From assembly GCA_022836615.1 (NCBI GenBank), contig MU405309.1, positions 1-64,000 on the forward strand: a stretch of 64,000 bases of DNA, read 5' to 3'. The DNA comes from Annulohypoxylon bovei var. microspora (Eukaryota > Ascomycota > Sordariomycetes > Xylariales > Hypoxylaceae). This document shows positions 23,573 through 35,162 of this stretch, piece after piece. Below the pieces are notes generated by a model. That model was not told the origin of the DNA. It made no database searches and saw nothing but the letters and a program-made list of their open reading frames with translations. The position numbers and the translations under genes were made by a program. The number at the start of each line of letters is the position of its first letter. Position 1 is the stretch's first letter.

Positions 23573-26050
23573 ATGTCTCATCTGGACAATACTGGCTCTT
23601 CTCCGGACGCGACCGGCTCTGGTCAAGGAACCTCACCGCCTGCCCCGACTCCGGACAAGTCGTCGGCGGCGCAGCGTAAGCCTGCTAAGCGCGAACGTGT
23701 CGCTTTAGCCTGCCAAAGGTGAGATGAGCCACATGCTTCAAATGAGTTATCAATTACTAAATATCTCAAAGGTGTAAAACTAGAAAACAAAAGGTATGTT
23801 AGTCACAATGACAATCTTATAGCGCTGGTAAAATGTCACATTATTGCAAATAAGTCTCGTCTGACATGCTCGTGCCATAGTGCGATGGCCAACGGCCAGC
23901 TTGTGGTTCATGCGCTCGTCTGTCTTTGAAGTGCGGTAGGTAACTCCTATACCGAGATCATCAATTTGTTTTAAATAACTATACTAAATATAATTATGCG
24001 ACCAGTTTATATCGTCCCGCTTGTGCCAGCAGCGGGAGAGAAGAAAATTTATATCAAAGCGCTCGAGCATCGCATTGCCGAGCTAGAGACATACCTCTCT
24101 GCACTAGGCCATCCTAACATCGGTACTAGTCAACTAGGACGATTAGGGCAATCGACTTCATCGCAGAATGTAGCAATGCTGCCAGCCGGCCAGGCCGGTC
24201 AGGGACAGGTCCCGGCGCTAATACCCGAACAGACCCAACGGAATGACGAAGAGGAAACCAATGATGTTCTACTCGCTGTCAGGGACCTATCGCTTTCAGC
24301 TTCCGGCCACTATGTCGGGGCCTCTTCAAATATTACTATTGGACGGGTACTCAGTTCTTTCGTGAACAGCCAGAAAACCTCAATTCCGGGTATGCATGAA
24401 GATCAGTCGGCCCAAGGAGAAGAAGACCCGGCACCGAAATCTATATACACGTCAAATGCTGGCGACGTGATTGGTGTTCCATTTCTAAGTCCTCAAGTTG
24501 CCGCAAGACTTTTGCACGGCTATTTCCGGCATATTTGTACCAGATACCCTATGTTGCACTCAACCGAAGTGGTGAGACTTCACAACAACCGGGATCACCT
24601 CACGGACGAATACGAGCAAACTATATTACACTTGGTATACGCGGTGAGTGGTAGGTGGTTAGAATCAGCAGGCGAAATGGGTCACTTTTTTAGTGACCAA
24701 CATTATGAGTTCGCTTTCGAAGAGATGGAGTCTATGCTGCGCCTTCGGGACGGCCGTACAGTCAATTACTTATTGCTCATGGCTCTGTACTGCACGAGAG
24801 CTCCTAAGGATCCTGGGGCTTGGACTTATGTGGGAGCTGCTATGAGATTATGCATAGAATTGGGGTTACATCGCCGAACCCAAAGGCAACAACAGGGCGT
24901 TGAAGGCGAGATGGACAAGCGACGGTTTTGGACGGCGTATTTCCTCGATCGTGATATTTCTATCGCCGTTGGGCGTCCTCCTAGCATATCGGACCACGAT
25001 ATCGATGCAGAATTGCCCCTTGATATCAACGAGGACACACTTGACCACGAAGTTATTCTCCAAGCAGCGATGCGTGCTGGCGACACCCCGGTTTGCCCTT
25101 CTAGCACATTAACATCTTTCATCCACCGGACCCGGCTCAAGCGAATAGAGTCGGAAATCCAACATAATGTTTACAGAGTCGATCGACCAAATGATGTCTC
25201 GGATGCCACCATAGGCGAATTCCTCAATAGACTAAGCGCCTGGAGGGATGCCATACCTTTCGAGACGACCCACTACGTTCACAAACAAGAGAACCCATTT
25301 GAGGGTGCTGAATTGTATACGCTTCACTATTATCGTTGCGTCCGCTTCCTATTATATCCGCAGCTGGCTAAGAACCCGGTAAATATGCACTATTTAAAAC
25401 TTACCGCGGATGCTTGCATAGGCATCATTACAGATTATCGACGGCTGCACCAAACCTTCCCAATTGGTTTCTCGGCCTTGTCGATACAATCTGTCTTCTT
25501 AGCAGGTAAGTCTTCTTGAAAATACCACATGCCTACCGCTCAACATACTCACTAACGTGTGCCAGGCCTAACTCTGATATACTGTGCATGGCTAGCTCCT
25601 GTGAACTTCATCAGCGTCGAGGGCGCACTGACAGACTGCCAAATTCTCCTATACATCGTCACGGAACGCTACCCGTCGGCTAGGAAATATCGTGACGTAT
25701 TCGAGCGCATTAAAACTTCTATAATGGGCATCATTGCGCAGGGAAAGCATGAGCCTCGGAACCCAGTTCAGATAGACCCGAATGTTCAGAAAGGGTTTGC
25801 GAACTTCGAAGGTCAATGGGCCCCGGGGATGGGCGCTGACTTCTCTTATATGGTCAATACGATGACAGGGAATATGACGGTACCTCAATTTGACCTAGCC
25901 ATGGATACATCGACGACAGGGTTAGTCGGCGGGCATTCCGACCAGTCTTCATCGAACCTTGACCAATATCAAGCAGTTTGGTCCGGGATGCCGCATCCGA
26001 TGCCTCATGAACTAGGTGATGTGAATTCCCTTGGTACACTCTACCAATGA
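23573..26050 (+). CDS. Zn2Cys6 fungal-specific transcription factor
   Basis: Five exons, 23573-23718, 23772-23793, 23881-23935, 24006-25505 and 25566-26050, give 2,208 nt (735 aa). The zinc cluster only appears after splicing: cysteines at 47, 50, 57, 64, 67 and 74 with spacing C-x2-C-x6-C-x6-C-x2-C-x6-C, broken by three introns. A short heptad segment (KALEHRIAELETYLSALG) follows and probably dimerises. The middle has the fungal transcription factor domain: RYPMLHSTEVVRL, YVGAAMRLCIELGLHR, KRRFWTAYFLDRDISIAVGRPPSISDHDID. It should bind CGG-type sites in the nucleus. It lies beside an aromatic monooxygenase and a UstYa gene and could regulate either; this is positional inference only. Confidence 0.92.
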
Positions 26051-26625
26051 TCACGTTTTCCCTTTTGATTTCTCAACGTCAATATCTGGGATGAGGGCGC
26101 GGGATATACCACCATGTCACAATGCTACTAGAGAGCGTGTTTTAGGGGTTTTGTTAGGAACTAAGATCCGTCTTAGAATTATGCAACGAGACATGAAATA
26201 AAGATGTCGAATCTGCCTTGACTTTTATCTCCCTGGTGATCTTCCATGGCGATTACTAACACCCATGATTCCGCCTCTACCAAATTAGATACCCAAGTCT
26301 TTATGAAGCCGATGTTGCCCCACCAAATCCCATATCGAGGACTCATTTCTGACATAGCTACCTAGGTAGTATTCCCAGCTTGACACGTCACTAATCTTAC
26401 TAAACTAGTGCCCGTGCTGAGCCGCAGATGCAGCCGCTTCACTATCGGATAGGCACTCCCGAAAATGACACGCTAAGGTAACGCCAGCCAGTAGGTAGCT
26501 GATCAGTATCAGTCTTCTTTCCCTGCTTCCTGCATCGTGGGAACCAATGTCCACGCTATGATTTATAGCATGCCGTAGCCTCCAAATCTCTTAGTTTCTA
26601 ATCAATCATCCCCCTCACGGAGCGT
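26051..26625. other. Intergenic, convergent 3' ends
   Basis: About 575 bp between the convergent stops of the Zn2Cys6 gene and the UstYa-like gene. It should hold both terminators. A TAGCTACCTAGGTAGTA motif lies at about 26,357. Nothing else was seen. Confidence 0.5.
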
Positions 26626-27636
26626 TTACCCCGAAAGATACATCGACATATAACCCAAAGGGGGGCGAACAGGCAGAGCTGGAAGTTCCGCGACGCCCGG
26701 AGGCTTCGAGAGTAGCTGGTGCGGTGCGGGAACCTGGCGATCGAGCTGCCAACGGAGGTGGGCGTCCCAATTGGCACAGCGGCGCGGGTTTTGCTGGGTG
26801 GCTATGGGCGTGTTGATTTGCTCAAACCAGTTGTGCGTTACGACAGTCGTGTCGGCGTTGCACGTCACGTACTGGCGCAGCGACTCGACGCAGTGGTCCC
26901 AGTGCGAGAGCCGCCTCTCGGCACTTACGTTCCATACTACGCTACGTGTCTGGTAGTAGTCCTGATGTAGGCTTTGGTGGAGGAGATATAGACAGTGGAG
27001 ATGATGGTGGCTGGCAAGGTATGCCATATAACCGCCACCGCTTTCGGGTGGGAGGCGCATCGAATCTGGTGAAGCTCCTGCTTGACGTAGTTCTTCATCA
27101 TTAAGACTCATCATTCCCACTGTTCTCAGCTACGTTAGAACTGACAATACCTGTCTTCGCTATGTGAGACACCAGGTTGTACTTACCACGCAGCAGCTCA
27201 GTCCAATTACCATCGACATACTCAAGAGGGTGGCTGCTGCTTGGGCTGAAGGGAGACCAGTTGGTGTGATTGAACTTGGTGACTCTAAAGCCAGGCTTCG
27301 TCGCCTCGAGTGCAGGGGCTAGGTTAAGAGATGAGGATGTGAGAAACTATGGCAAGATGGCTTGGAGGTTCACATACAGTAATAATGATAGCGTTCAACG
27401 TCAAGGTTACACTGCTGGTTCTTTATGGAGTCGTATACCCAAACGCCTACAATGGAGCAGAGTAAAGCGACTGTAAGAGCACAGTTGACATAACGGTGTA
27501 TCGCGTAGTTTCTTTCAGGCTCAAGGTTCTCTAATTTCTGTATATAGCTTAAGGCCTTGTTAGATATCAGAGTCTTCGTCTCTGTAATCTCTGTGTTTTC
27601 TAGGAGAAATTCCTCGCTAATCCTGTAAGAGTTCAT
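26626..27636 (-). CDS. UstYa-like (DUF3328) oxidase
   Basis: Three exons, 27636-27378, 27318-27187 and 27119-26626, give 885 nt (294 aa). A single membrane anchor (YVNCALTVALLCSIVGVWVY) follows about 45 N-terminal residues. The luminal part has the two copper-binding-type HxxHC motifs of the family: HHHLHCLYLLHQ and HWDHCVESLRQYVTCNADTTVVTHNW, plus the usual WTELL segment. UstYa proteins act as oxidases and cyclases in dikaritin RiPP pathways (ustiloxin, phomopsin) and also in other fungal clusters. It faces, across a 626-bp divergent promoter, a small secreted peptide gene with a Lys-Arg site. The choice of Met at 27636 leaves a typical hydrophilic N-terminus; the open frame extends further upstream but looks non-coding. 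Confidence 0.88.
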
Positions 27637-28262
27637 GTTAGTTGATAAAGGGGCCTCTAGAAGATGTCCAAGGAATGATAGAGAAAAGAAGGGAAAACGG
27701 GAGAGACGTGGCCAGCTAGAACGTTTCGTCTCGAAGGATTGATTGAGCAAATAATCCTTATACAATAATTGAATACCTACTTTGTATAACCATAATCCTT
27801 CTCGCCGGTGCATTCTGGTGTGAGATGAAATGGCGGGTGTCACCGTCCTTTAACTAGCTTAGTTCACCATCCGAGACGACATTCCTACCGATCACAAACG
27901 GTAGCACGTAATCAGTACGCCCACCTAGCTATGTACGTAGGCAGTCATACTGTGATAGAAAGAAGACATGCAGAAATCCTCCTATCTGGCAGTGTGACTC
28001 GGTTTTAACCAAAGCACAAAGTCCTACACAAGGCAACTAGACGTTTTACAGATATACCTACCTACTTCCTACCTACCTACTACCTACCTAGGGAGGTGTA
28101 TATAAAGTACTAGGTATCATTGTTGACTTCCATATCCTATAACCCGTTCATAGTACCATCTAAGCTCTTGGTAGAGAAAGATTTTATTTTCTACGTAATT
28201 ACTACCTAGGTACCTACCACCTACCTACCTACCTAAATTCACATACAGCTCAAACTGTCAGC
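27637..28262. promoter_or_regulatory. Divergent promoter of UstYa-like and peptide genes
   Basis: A 626-bp spacer between two divergent starts. It carries dense CTACCTACCTA/TAGGTA tracts at 28,050-28,095 and 28,200-28,235, close to the peptide start. A TATATAAA-like sequence is present at about 28,098. Shared regulation is suggested by arrangement only. Confidence 0.5.
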
Positions 28263-28587
28263 ATGAAGTATATGCTTGCTCTCCTCTCTTTATGCCTTAC
28301 TACCACAGCTTCCCCCTTCAGTAGTATGTATAATGTAAATAACTATTACTTCTCCGTCTTCATTCTAACCTCTCTTATAGAAACGCTTGCAATAGAGAAG
28401 CGAGTACTTGATGTCGAGTAAAACTACCAAATCCATTAACAAGCAAACGCCCTGAAGACAAGCTGACACCTGAGATAGCCAGAAAATTACAGACGATGGT
28501 CACATTCCCGCAGTTATAAACTCCGCCTGGGGCGATCCTGGAGAGGAGGACTTGGCCGCCATTGCTGCAACGGAGCATCAAGTCTAA
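28263..28587 (+). CDS. Small secreted peptide precursor with Lys-Arg site
   Basis: Three exons, 28263-28323, 28381-28417 and 28479-28587, give 207 nt (68 aa). Introns are 57 and 61 nt, with donors GTATGT and GTAAAA, acceptors TTATAG and AGATAG, and a GCTGAC branch site in the second. Residues 1-17 (MKYMLALLSLCLTTTAS) form a clear signal peptide. AIEKR ends at residue 28 and looks like a Kex2 processing site. The mature part would be about 40 residues, acidic, without cysteine, with one Trp and the segment HIPAVINSAWGDPGEED. I do not recognise the family. The gene is too short and spliced to show up as a long open frame. The location between a UstYa-like oxidase and a 2OG dioxygenase makes it a candidate RiPP or signalling peptide precursor. 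The second intron is the least certain part. Confidence 0.5.
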
Positions 28588-28749
28588 GGCTTTAGGTGGT
28601 TGGGTTAATATAGGAGTAGTTGATGATTTGATAATCCATGAGTTACCTAAACATCTTGGTTTATAGATAATGCGATAATATCTACTACTTTGATTGTAGC
28701 AAATGGATAGCTGAAGTTTCTGAATTACTAGCTTGTACCGTAAAACTCC

Positions 28750-30000
28750 TCATGACTCGCCTCCTTGATACTGATACTTGCTGACGAGCGAACCGTACTC
28801 ATCAAATCTGACCGGTTCATACTTAACTGGCTTTTCAGCGGTGACAAACCGCGGGAGAGTTTCCACCGTGTGGGAAAAGCCTGGACAAATGAAGAAGGGA
28901 ATCGAGTAGCGGGCAGGAATTCCGGATTCCGACACCGTATCGAGACTGGGGACTGATACGCGATGTGGAGCAGATATGAAATAATCTAAATAAAGGTGTA
29001 TTAGTTTAGGAAGAATTACTCTCTTCAGGAAACAAAATGTTATACGTACCATTGGTGAAGCGTTGAAGCATATCGCCAATGTTCAATACGAATGCCCCTT
29101 CTTCGGGTTCCGCATGAAGGTAATCCTGCGATTGAGGATCCTTTAGTTCCAGACCCCCTCGTTCATCTTGGAAGAGTAATGTAAATGTTCTATCACAGGT
29201 TAGCTATTAGAATTAAATATGATAAGATAATCCATTCGGAGAGCCTACCCCCAGTCCGTATGGGACGGCAGACGCGCAATTAGATCGGTTTGTAGCTTGT
29301 CGCGGCTTACAGCAGGGTAGTGCAGGAGACGTAATTGGCAATGGCGGTCCGAAATTAGTTTGGTAAATAGAGCGTGTTCCTCGTCGTTGAGTCCCAAGCC
29401 AATACTTATAACCTTGAGCAGCATCTCGCTTACACCGGCGAGTCTTTGATAAAAAGCAGTCATGCAGATTCTGAATCTTGGGAGTACCTCATCAGGTAAC
29501 CAAATATTTTGCTGCACGGGATCGTCCTCACTTCCAATCTCGTAACTTTCCTAGTTTCCAGTGAGTAGGTATTCATGAGAAATCCAGACAGATAATCCAA
29601 CGGTGCAATAGGTATATCATACTTTGAAGTCAGATATCTTGCGTAACCCTCTGGAAATGTCCACCTCTGTGCCCTGGGCGTCCACATCCGCCGGAGAGTA
29701 AACCTTTTCTAACCCGATTCCCGAATAACCGCGATGCGGCATAGGTCCAGGAGGGTGAGGGGCCTTCATTTTTTCTTCATATGGTAGATCGAAAAGCTTC
29801 TTTGTCCAAGCAAGCCCATCTTGAATTTCGTCCTTCGTAACTCCATGGCCTACAACCTTGACAAAGCCTAAACCGTGAAGAGCATTGACAAGAGTTTGCC
29901 CAGCTTCGAGACGTTCCGAATCAGAGGCTGTTGTGGTAAAAGGAGACAGGTCCACTGTAGGGATGGTCTTGGCTCCAATGTGGCTGAAACATGAAGCCAT
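28750..30000 (-). CDS. 2-oxoglutarate/Fe(II)-dependent dioxygenase, IPNS-like
   Basis: Four exons, 30000-29623, 29550-29249, 29189-29050 and 28985-28750, give 1,056 nt (351 aa). The N-terminal DIOX_N segment (TIPTVDLSPF, GFVKVVGHGV) is followed by the 2OG-Fe(II) domain: HTDWGTFTLLFQDE supplies the HxD pair, PHRV the distal His, and ARYSIPFF the RxS motif that holds 2-oxoglutarate. All iron and cosubstrate ligands are present. Such enzymes hydroxylate, desaturate or cyclise small molecules or peptides. It converges with the secreted peptide gene (162 bp between stops) and lies near a UstYa-like gene, which suits a tailoring role. Confidence 0.9.
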
Positions 30001-31204
30001 GTCCGTGTTGGTGCTTAAAGAAAGGTACAGGGCATAGAACGAGAGTGCGCGTAGTGGTAGAGAATAGGGATAAAAGTGGAGATACGATGCTAGAGATAGT
30101 GGTGATATTGTATGAAATGTGGATGAGACCTGGGTTAGGTATAGGTAACTACCTGCTCCGTTTCATATAAATTCGTTTACGAGCAATTGCCACATGGCTT
30201 ATCGTACCTCATATCCGATTCGGGGAAAGAGCAGAGTACGAGAGGAAAGAACTGCCTACGTCCCCGCACAAAGCTAGCACAGGGAAGTTGCACTTCGGCC
30301 GATATTAAATTACCTACCAGGTAGGTATACGCAACTTATGATAAACAGCTTCCAACAGCATAGCCCTAACTGATATCTCTCCTCGAGGATCTATCTAAAG
30401 CTAACCTCCCTGCTGCCCTGCAGTCATGAAAATACCTAGTTGACGTGAAAATGATCTGCTAGACTAGGGGCGGCGTAGGCATATGTCATACCGAGACGAA
30501 TAAGCAGCCACATAACGCCTCCTTAGTTCTCTTCCCTCGACTAATATTGCCGCGAACCGGAAGCCCGGATGAGTAGCCAACGATGTTATGTAACGATAGG
30601 TATGTAGGTAGTTAAATCAGAAGCAGGTATTGGCCGACCTAGGCATCCTTCACGATTAGGCAAACAGAGCAGCAGAGGCAAACAACAGTTCCACGGCATC
30701 TATTATCATGCGTATACAACACCAACCAACATGAAAAATTTAGATCACACAAGTGATAGGACTTTTTCTTGTTACACCTCGAATGGAACTCGGCGCCATG
30801 CGGGTTGATGGTTCACAATGGGTGCCCACGTCGATGCTTCTCATGCTCCCGTCTCTCTTATTTTCCTAACTAGTAATGTTGTAGAACGCCTTTATCCCAT
30901 ATCCTAAAGGCGTTGTCCTCGATGTTAGTGACCGTAAAGCCTCCCTTAACTCTTTCTCTAGGAACCCATCATCAATCATTGAGCTACAATGAAGTGCGAC
31001 ATGAATGTCAGTTACACATGGATTTGGGCTAGACGAGCTAATAGACACGCCGAATTCATTCTTGGCTATGGCAATGGCGTCAACGAACTTCCTTCTTTCT
31101 TCCTATACGGATTTTCTTAGTTCAAACACAAAACGAAGAAATTTGATGTATACAGCGGATCTCATATCTCCGTATCTTGATATCTTGCTTCTTATTTATC
31201 GAGA
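30001..31204. other. Intergenic, divergent promoter region
   Basis: About 1.2 kb between the leftward dioxygenase and the rightward Pth11-like gene. ACCTACCAGGTAGGTA occurs near 30,311. No convincing gene was seen. Confidence 0.5.
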
Positions 31205-32411
31205 ATGTCCGACGCTGGCCAAGGCATCTCGCAAAGCGGTCTTTTGGTATGTGCTACTCTAGACAACACAGCTGGAATACCACCTCATCCTATCTCTCTA
31301 TAGTTATTCGTAAACATTTACAAATTTAACTTATAAATACAGGCTGTCATATGGGCGCTAGCCGGAATGTCAACCGTACTTCTTGGCGGCCGCTTGCTCA
31401 TCCGAAGCATCCTTTTGAAAAGCTTCCACCTAGACGACATGTTCGGGGCTCTAGCATGGGTATTCATGATTATTTGCATGATATGCTCGACACTCGAGGC
31501 TCCGCTAAGCTACCGGTATTCTTCAATACTGGTTGGCGAAACTCCAACACCCCCTTTAGACGAGTTCGCAAATATGACTGTGACGCTGCGGAAATGGAAC
31601 CTGGCGAGCCAGGTGCTTTTCTGGAGTTCGCTTTACTGTGTCAAGATATCCTTCATGTTCCTTTACAGGATCGCCTTCGGTGCTCACGCCAAGTATCATC
31701 GTGCTTGGTTGGTGGGTATGGTTTATATCGTCCTCTGTTATGGAATATGCCTCATTGGTGTTTTTGGGCAATGTGGTGACGCCCGCAACTTATTTTCTTA
31801 TGGTTAGTTCGGATACATCTAGTCATCTGCTTAGAGCCCTTCGTGCTAACCCTCAATGAAAGAGCAATGCGCTACACCATACGTTACATTGCTCATCTCA
31901 AGGGTGATCTGGGTTGATTATTTCTTCAATGTAACCTCGGATCTTGTTGGTAAGTTCCTCCAAAGCTTCTATTATACATGGCTAAGAGTAGATAAAATCG
32001 CTAACGTACCTACCCTTGCTTGTAGTGGTGGTGCTTCCGATGCCGGTCATCTGGCATTTGCGTATGCGTATGACGCAGAAGATTGCCTTGTCTGCCATTT
32101 GTAGTCTTGCTATGATAACCGTAGCGTTCGAGACAGTGCGATCAGTGAAGCTGCACCAGTTGAACTCCAACCTCACCAATCTCTATAGCTACCTAGAGCT
32201 ACTGGTATCTGTGCTCATTAGCATGTTACCGTCATACCGCTTCCTGATCTCCCCCTCTGATAAAGACCGTGAATATCGCCGTTTATTCTGGAGTCGTGTT
32301 ACCTTGAGGAGCTATCACTCACGCTCATCAGGATACTCTATGCAAAATTATGACAGAACAGCACGCCCGACCGAATCTCAGCGGGCTATCAACGAAACTA
32401 CCGGGGGTTGA
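31205..32411 (+). CDS. Pth11-like integral membrane receptor, second copy type
   Basis: Four exons, 31205-31246, 31343-31802, 31863-31949 and 32026-32411, give 975 nt (324 aa). The 14-codon first exon (MSDAGQGISQSGLL) joins helix 1 (AVIWALAGMSTVLLGGRLLIR). Seven hydrophobic segments follow, with LDDMFGALAWVF after helix 1, WSSLYCVKISFMFLYRIAFG, VIWVDYFFNVTSDLV joined to VVVLPMPVIWHL across an intron, and FETVRSVKL. These are marks of the fungal rhodopsin-like/Pth11-type family. The protein is shorter than the 406-aa copy at 9.5-11.1 kb, mainly because its C-terminal tail is short. Plasma membrane sensing role inferred; ligand unknown. Confidence 0.82.
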
Positions 32412-33232
32412 CACGATTTACGAGACTCTATGTCCAGGCAAGGCATAATTAACGGAAGATGGGATGATAGAATGTCATTTTGGGGCCTACGTAATATCAA
32501 ACGCTAACCCCGTAGAATTAATTTGATGGATATTCATTTTCACCCGAAATACTCCTCGGGAACGAATCGAGTGATTTGTTTTTCCAGATCATTTTATCCT
32601 CATTGCGAATCTACCTACCAATGGCGTCAAAACCAATAAAACATGTGCTAATATCACTGTATTGGACTGTGTGCCAACCTATCCCCTCATCATCTAATTA
32701 GCCTTCATCGCTATCCATAATACGTGTAAGCTACTTAGATAGGTAGCCAAAGGGATAATTGCAACTAGGTACGGTGCGATTCAGTAGCATTAACACATGC
32801 TCGTACTTACCTACCTAGGTAGGTACTTAATTTATTTTGACGCCATTCTGTCTGGACCCAAGTGCTGGATAAATTAGGTAGGTAGGTACCTATGTACCTA
32901 GCATAACTCCATTTTCTGAATAGGGGGGAATGTGAGACAATGACGTACGCAGCGCCATGGCGGCTCGGAAGACTGCCTGACGTATGTGATATCCCTTGCG
33001 TGACAAGAAATAGTTTGATGTTTTTAAAAACATCCTATCTACCTACCTAGATCTCATTGGCCCTCCAGGGGGGCTACAAAGCGAGTGAGTACCTTGCTGG
33101 ACAAATGACATGGAAATTCGCAATTGAAATTTATTCCAACACATCAATTCTTACTTTTATACCTAAGATGCTCCCAACAGGCTAACGCATCCATCATTTG
33201 CCAGCTTCTTGCAACATGCTTTGACTCTCACT
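32412..33232. other. Intergenic, convergent 3' ends, TAGGTA-rich
   Basis: About 820 bp between convergent stops. It has a dense set of TACCTACCTAGGTAGGTA palindromes at 32,810-32,900 and another at about 33,038. No gene was seen. Confidence 0.5.
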
Positions 33233-34363
33233 CTAAGGAAGCGGACCGTAGTCGCCTGCAGCTTCTACCTTACCCTCGTGGCCAACGGCTTTGGCGAAGT
33301 CCGCCAGAAAAGCCCATCTCACTTTCTTGACCCAGCCCTTCTTCATGAAGTCATTCGCAAGCTTAGGGAAGAAATCCACTACATCTAGTATGTAATGTTC
33401 GTGAGCCGGAACGACCAAGATGTTGTCGTACGCATCGACCTCTTGAAGCTTCTTGATGCTCTCAATTGCTTCTGCTACATCTTCGTGGACGGTTGGCTGG
33501 CCGTTCGGAGACGTACTAGAGGGAACATAGAACGGCTGTTCTTTGCCGTCGCGCAGGATCTTTTCGAACATCTCACCGGGGCACGGGGTTGGTGCCACGG
33601 GGTTGAAAGGATGAGGCGAGATGTGATCTGGTAGTGGGTGGTAGTGATGAGGCCGTAGCTCGCCACCGTGATGGATGATGTCACCGCCCATCAAGATGAA
33701 GCTGTCCGGGTTGCTGGTCACGCGCGCCAAGCCGCATATATGGCCGATACAATGTCCCGGGGAGTCGAGGAAGTAAAACGATCCGTCACCGAAGTAGTCG
33801 ATAGCCGGGAACTTCCCGATCTTGATCGCTGACTTCTCGAAGTCTAACTCCTGCACCTCTCGCCCCGCATAGTCGGCCTCGAGAAGAAACCTGGACTTTG
33901 GGTTTGCCGGGTATCCTGGAAAGATCTTGGTCGTAACTCCAGGCCCTACGATTAGCTTCGTGCTCGGCTCGAAGGTCGTCGGGTCCCCCGTGTGGTCCAG
34001 ATGCGCATGAGACCATACAACGGCTTCGAGATTCTTAGTATCGACGCCATTTTCATCCAAGATCTCTCGGATGTGCTTGGGTACGATGATATTGACGTTG
34101 ACGCCCTGGAATTCCTCCAATAGCACAGGTGGCCAATTCCAGGTGTCTTTCCTGAGGCCGAGATCAAAGACGATAGATCGGTCCAGAACTGGATGCTGGA
34201 TTAGGAAGGAGTAAATCGGCGTTCCTAAGTAATCGTGCCCGGTTATCTGAGGTGAAAAGAAGCGTCCGGGATGAAGCCCGCGGATGGTTCCCAACGTGTT
34301 TATGATAGAGACATTGACGGTGGACGTCGAAGCGGGGATGTTTAGGTCCGGAGCTTTCGCCAT
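33233..34363 (-). CDS. Metallo-beta-lactamase-fold hydrolase (AHL lactonase-like)
   Basis: A single-exon gene of 376 aa. The zinc motif HxHxDH is at residues 119-124 (SHAHLDHTGD). Other ligands are expected at DSPGHCIGH, at GGDIIHHGG and at PAHEHYI near residue 330. The layout, including a substrate-cap region between the core motif and the later ligands, resembles fungal and bacterial lactonase-like members of the superfamily (AiiA type), which open lactone rings; thioesterase or other hydrolase activity is equally possible. No signal peptide, so probably cytosolic. Its place downstream of the aromatic and oxidative genes could fit a lactone-hydrolysis step, but this is speculative. Confidence 0.88.
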   Translation of the reverse strand: MAKAPDLNIPASTSTVNVSIINTLGTIRGLHPGRFFSPQITGHDYLGTPIYSFLIQHPVLDRSIVFDLGLRKDTWNWPPVLLEEFQGVNVNIIVPKHIREILDENGVDTKNLEAVVWSHAHLDHTGDPTTFEPSTKLIVGPGVTTKIFPGYPANPKSRFLLEADYAGREVQELDFEKSAIKIGKFPAIDYFGDGSFYFLDSPGHCIGHICGLARVTSNPDSFILMGGDIIHHGGELRPHHYHPLPDHISPHPFNPVAPTPCPGEMFEKILRDGKEQPFYVPSSTSPNGQPTVHEDVAEAIESIKKLQEVDAYDNILVVPAHEHYILDVVDFFPKLANDFMKKGWVKKVRWAFLADFAKAVGHEGKVEAAGDYGPLP

Positions 34364-35059
34364 GATTGCTATTCTTTTATGTATTGATGATATTTCAACC
34401 TTTGCAAAAGTCTAGGTTTGAATCTCCCTTTTCCTTCACGCTTCCCAAACTCAGTTGAGCGCTTACCTACTTTATACTCCGCAGTTCTAACTTGGCTTAA
34501 TAATCGACAGTTGTCCAGGTAGTAATTGTCAGCACGGTCGGTACAAATCAAACACCGTCGAAGCACATGTGCAGCGTTTCGGATCGCTCTCGTTCACTTT
34601 TCGGCTTTGATTACCTCATACGTCTCCTAGTTCCGATCAAAAGGGGGGGGGGTGGTGGTGGGTGACGTAGAATTAAAATCATACAAATTTTGGCGTCTGC
34701 GGAACGGGACAGCCAAATGCACAGTACTACTCATACATGGGACAGGCACTTAATTCAACGCTATTCCGGGGTAATAGACGAACCGGAACGTTTGATAAGT
34801 CCCACAAAACTCACCACGGCCGGCAAGACTATCTATAAGGTTGAAGGATATCATGATATTAATATAGGCTAGGTTAGATACTACCACTTAAAATCGGTCC
34901 TAAGGATAACAGGTGATAGAGGTATTTACTATCTAGATTTCACAGCTTCTCTCATCGGAACAATCATTGATATTCCGAATGAAAGCAAGGTTGCTTTCTT
35001 ATTTGCCTACATAGTTAGGTACTAGCAAATCTAACCAACAAGATCTACTTAAACTAGGT
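34364..35059. other. Intergenic spacer left of the broken 2EXR gene
   Basis: About 700 bp. It contains a G9 run with GGTGG repeats near 34,644-34,662 and no supported gene. The 3' end of the interrupted 2EXR gene starts at 35,060. Confidence 0.5.
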
Positions 35060-35154
35060 TTAGTATGGATCTATTACGACCTTGATATTAACACCGCAGT
35101 CTCCTTTAAGACCCAAATAACTGCATCTGGATTGATTCAAGAAGCCCTTCATCA

Positions 35155-35162
35155 ACCGAGCG
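35155..35162 (+). repeat. Target site duplication, left copy
   Basis: ACCGAGCG directly left of the hAT element; identical to the copy at 36630-36637. Confidence 0.9.
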
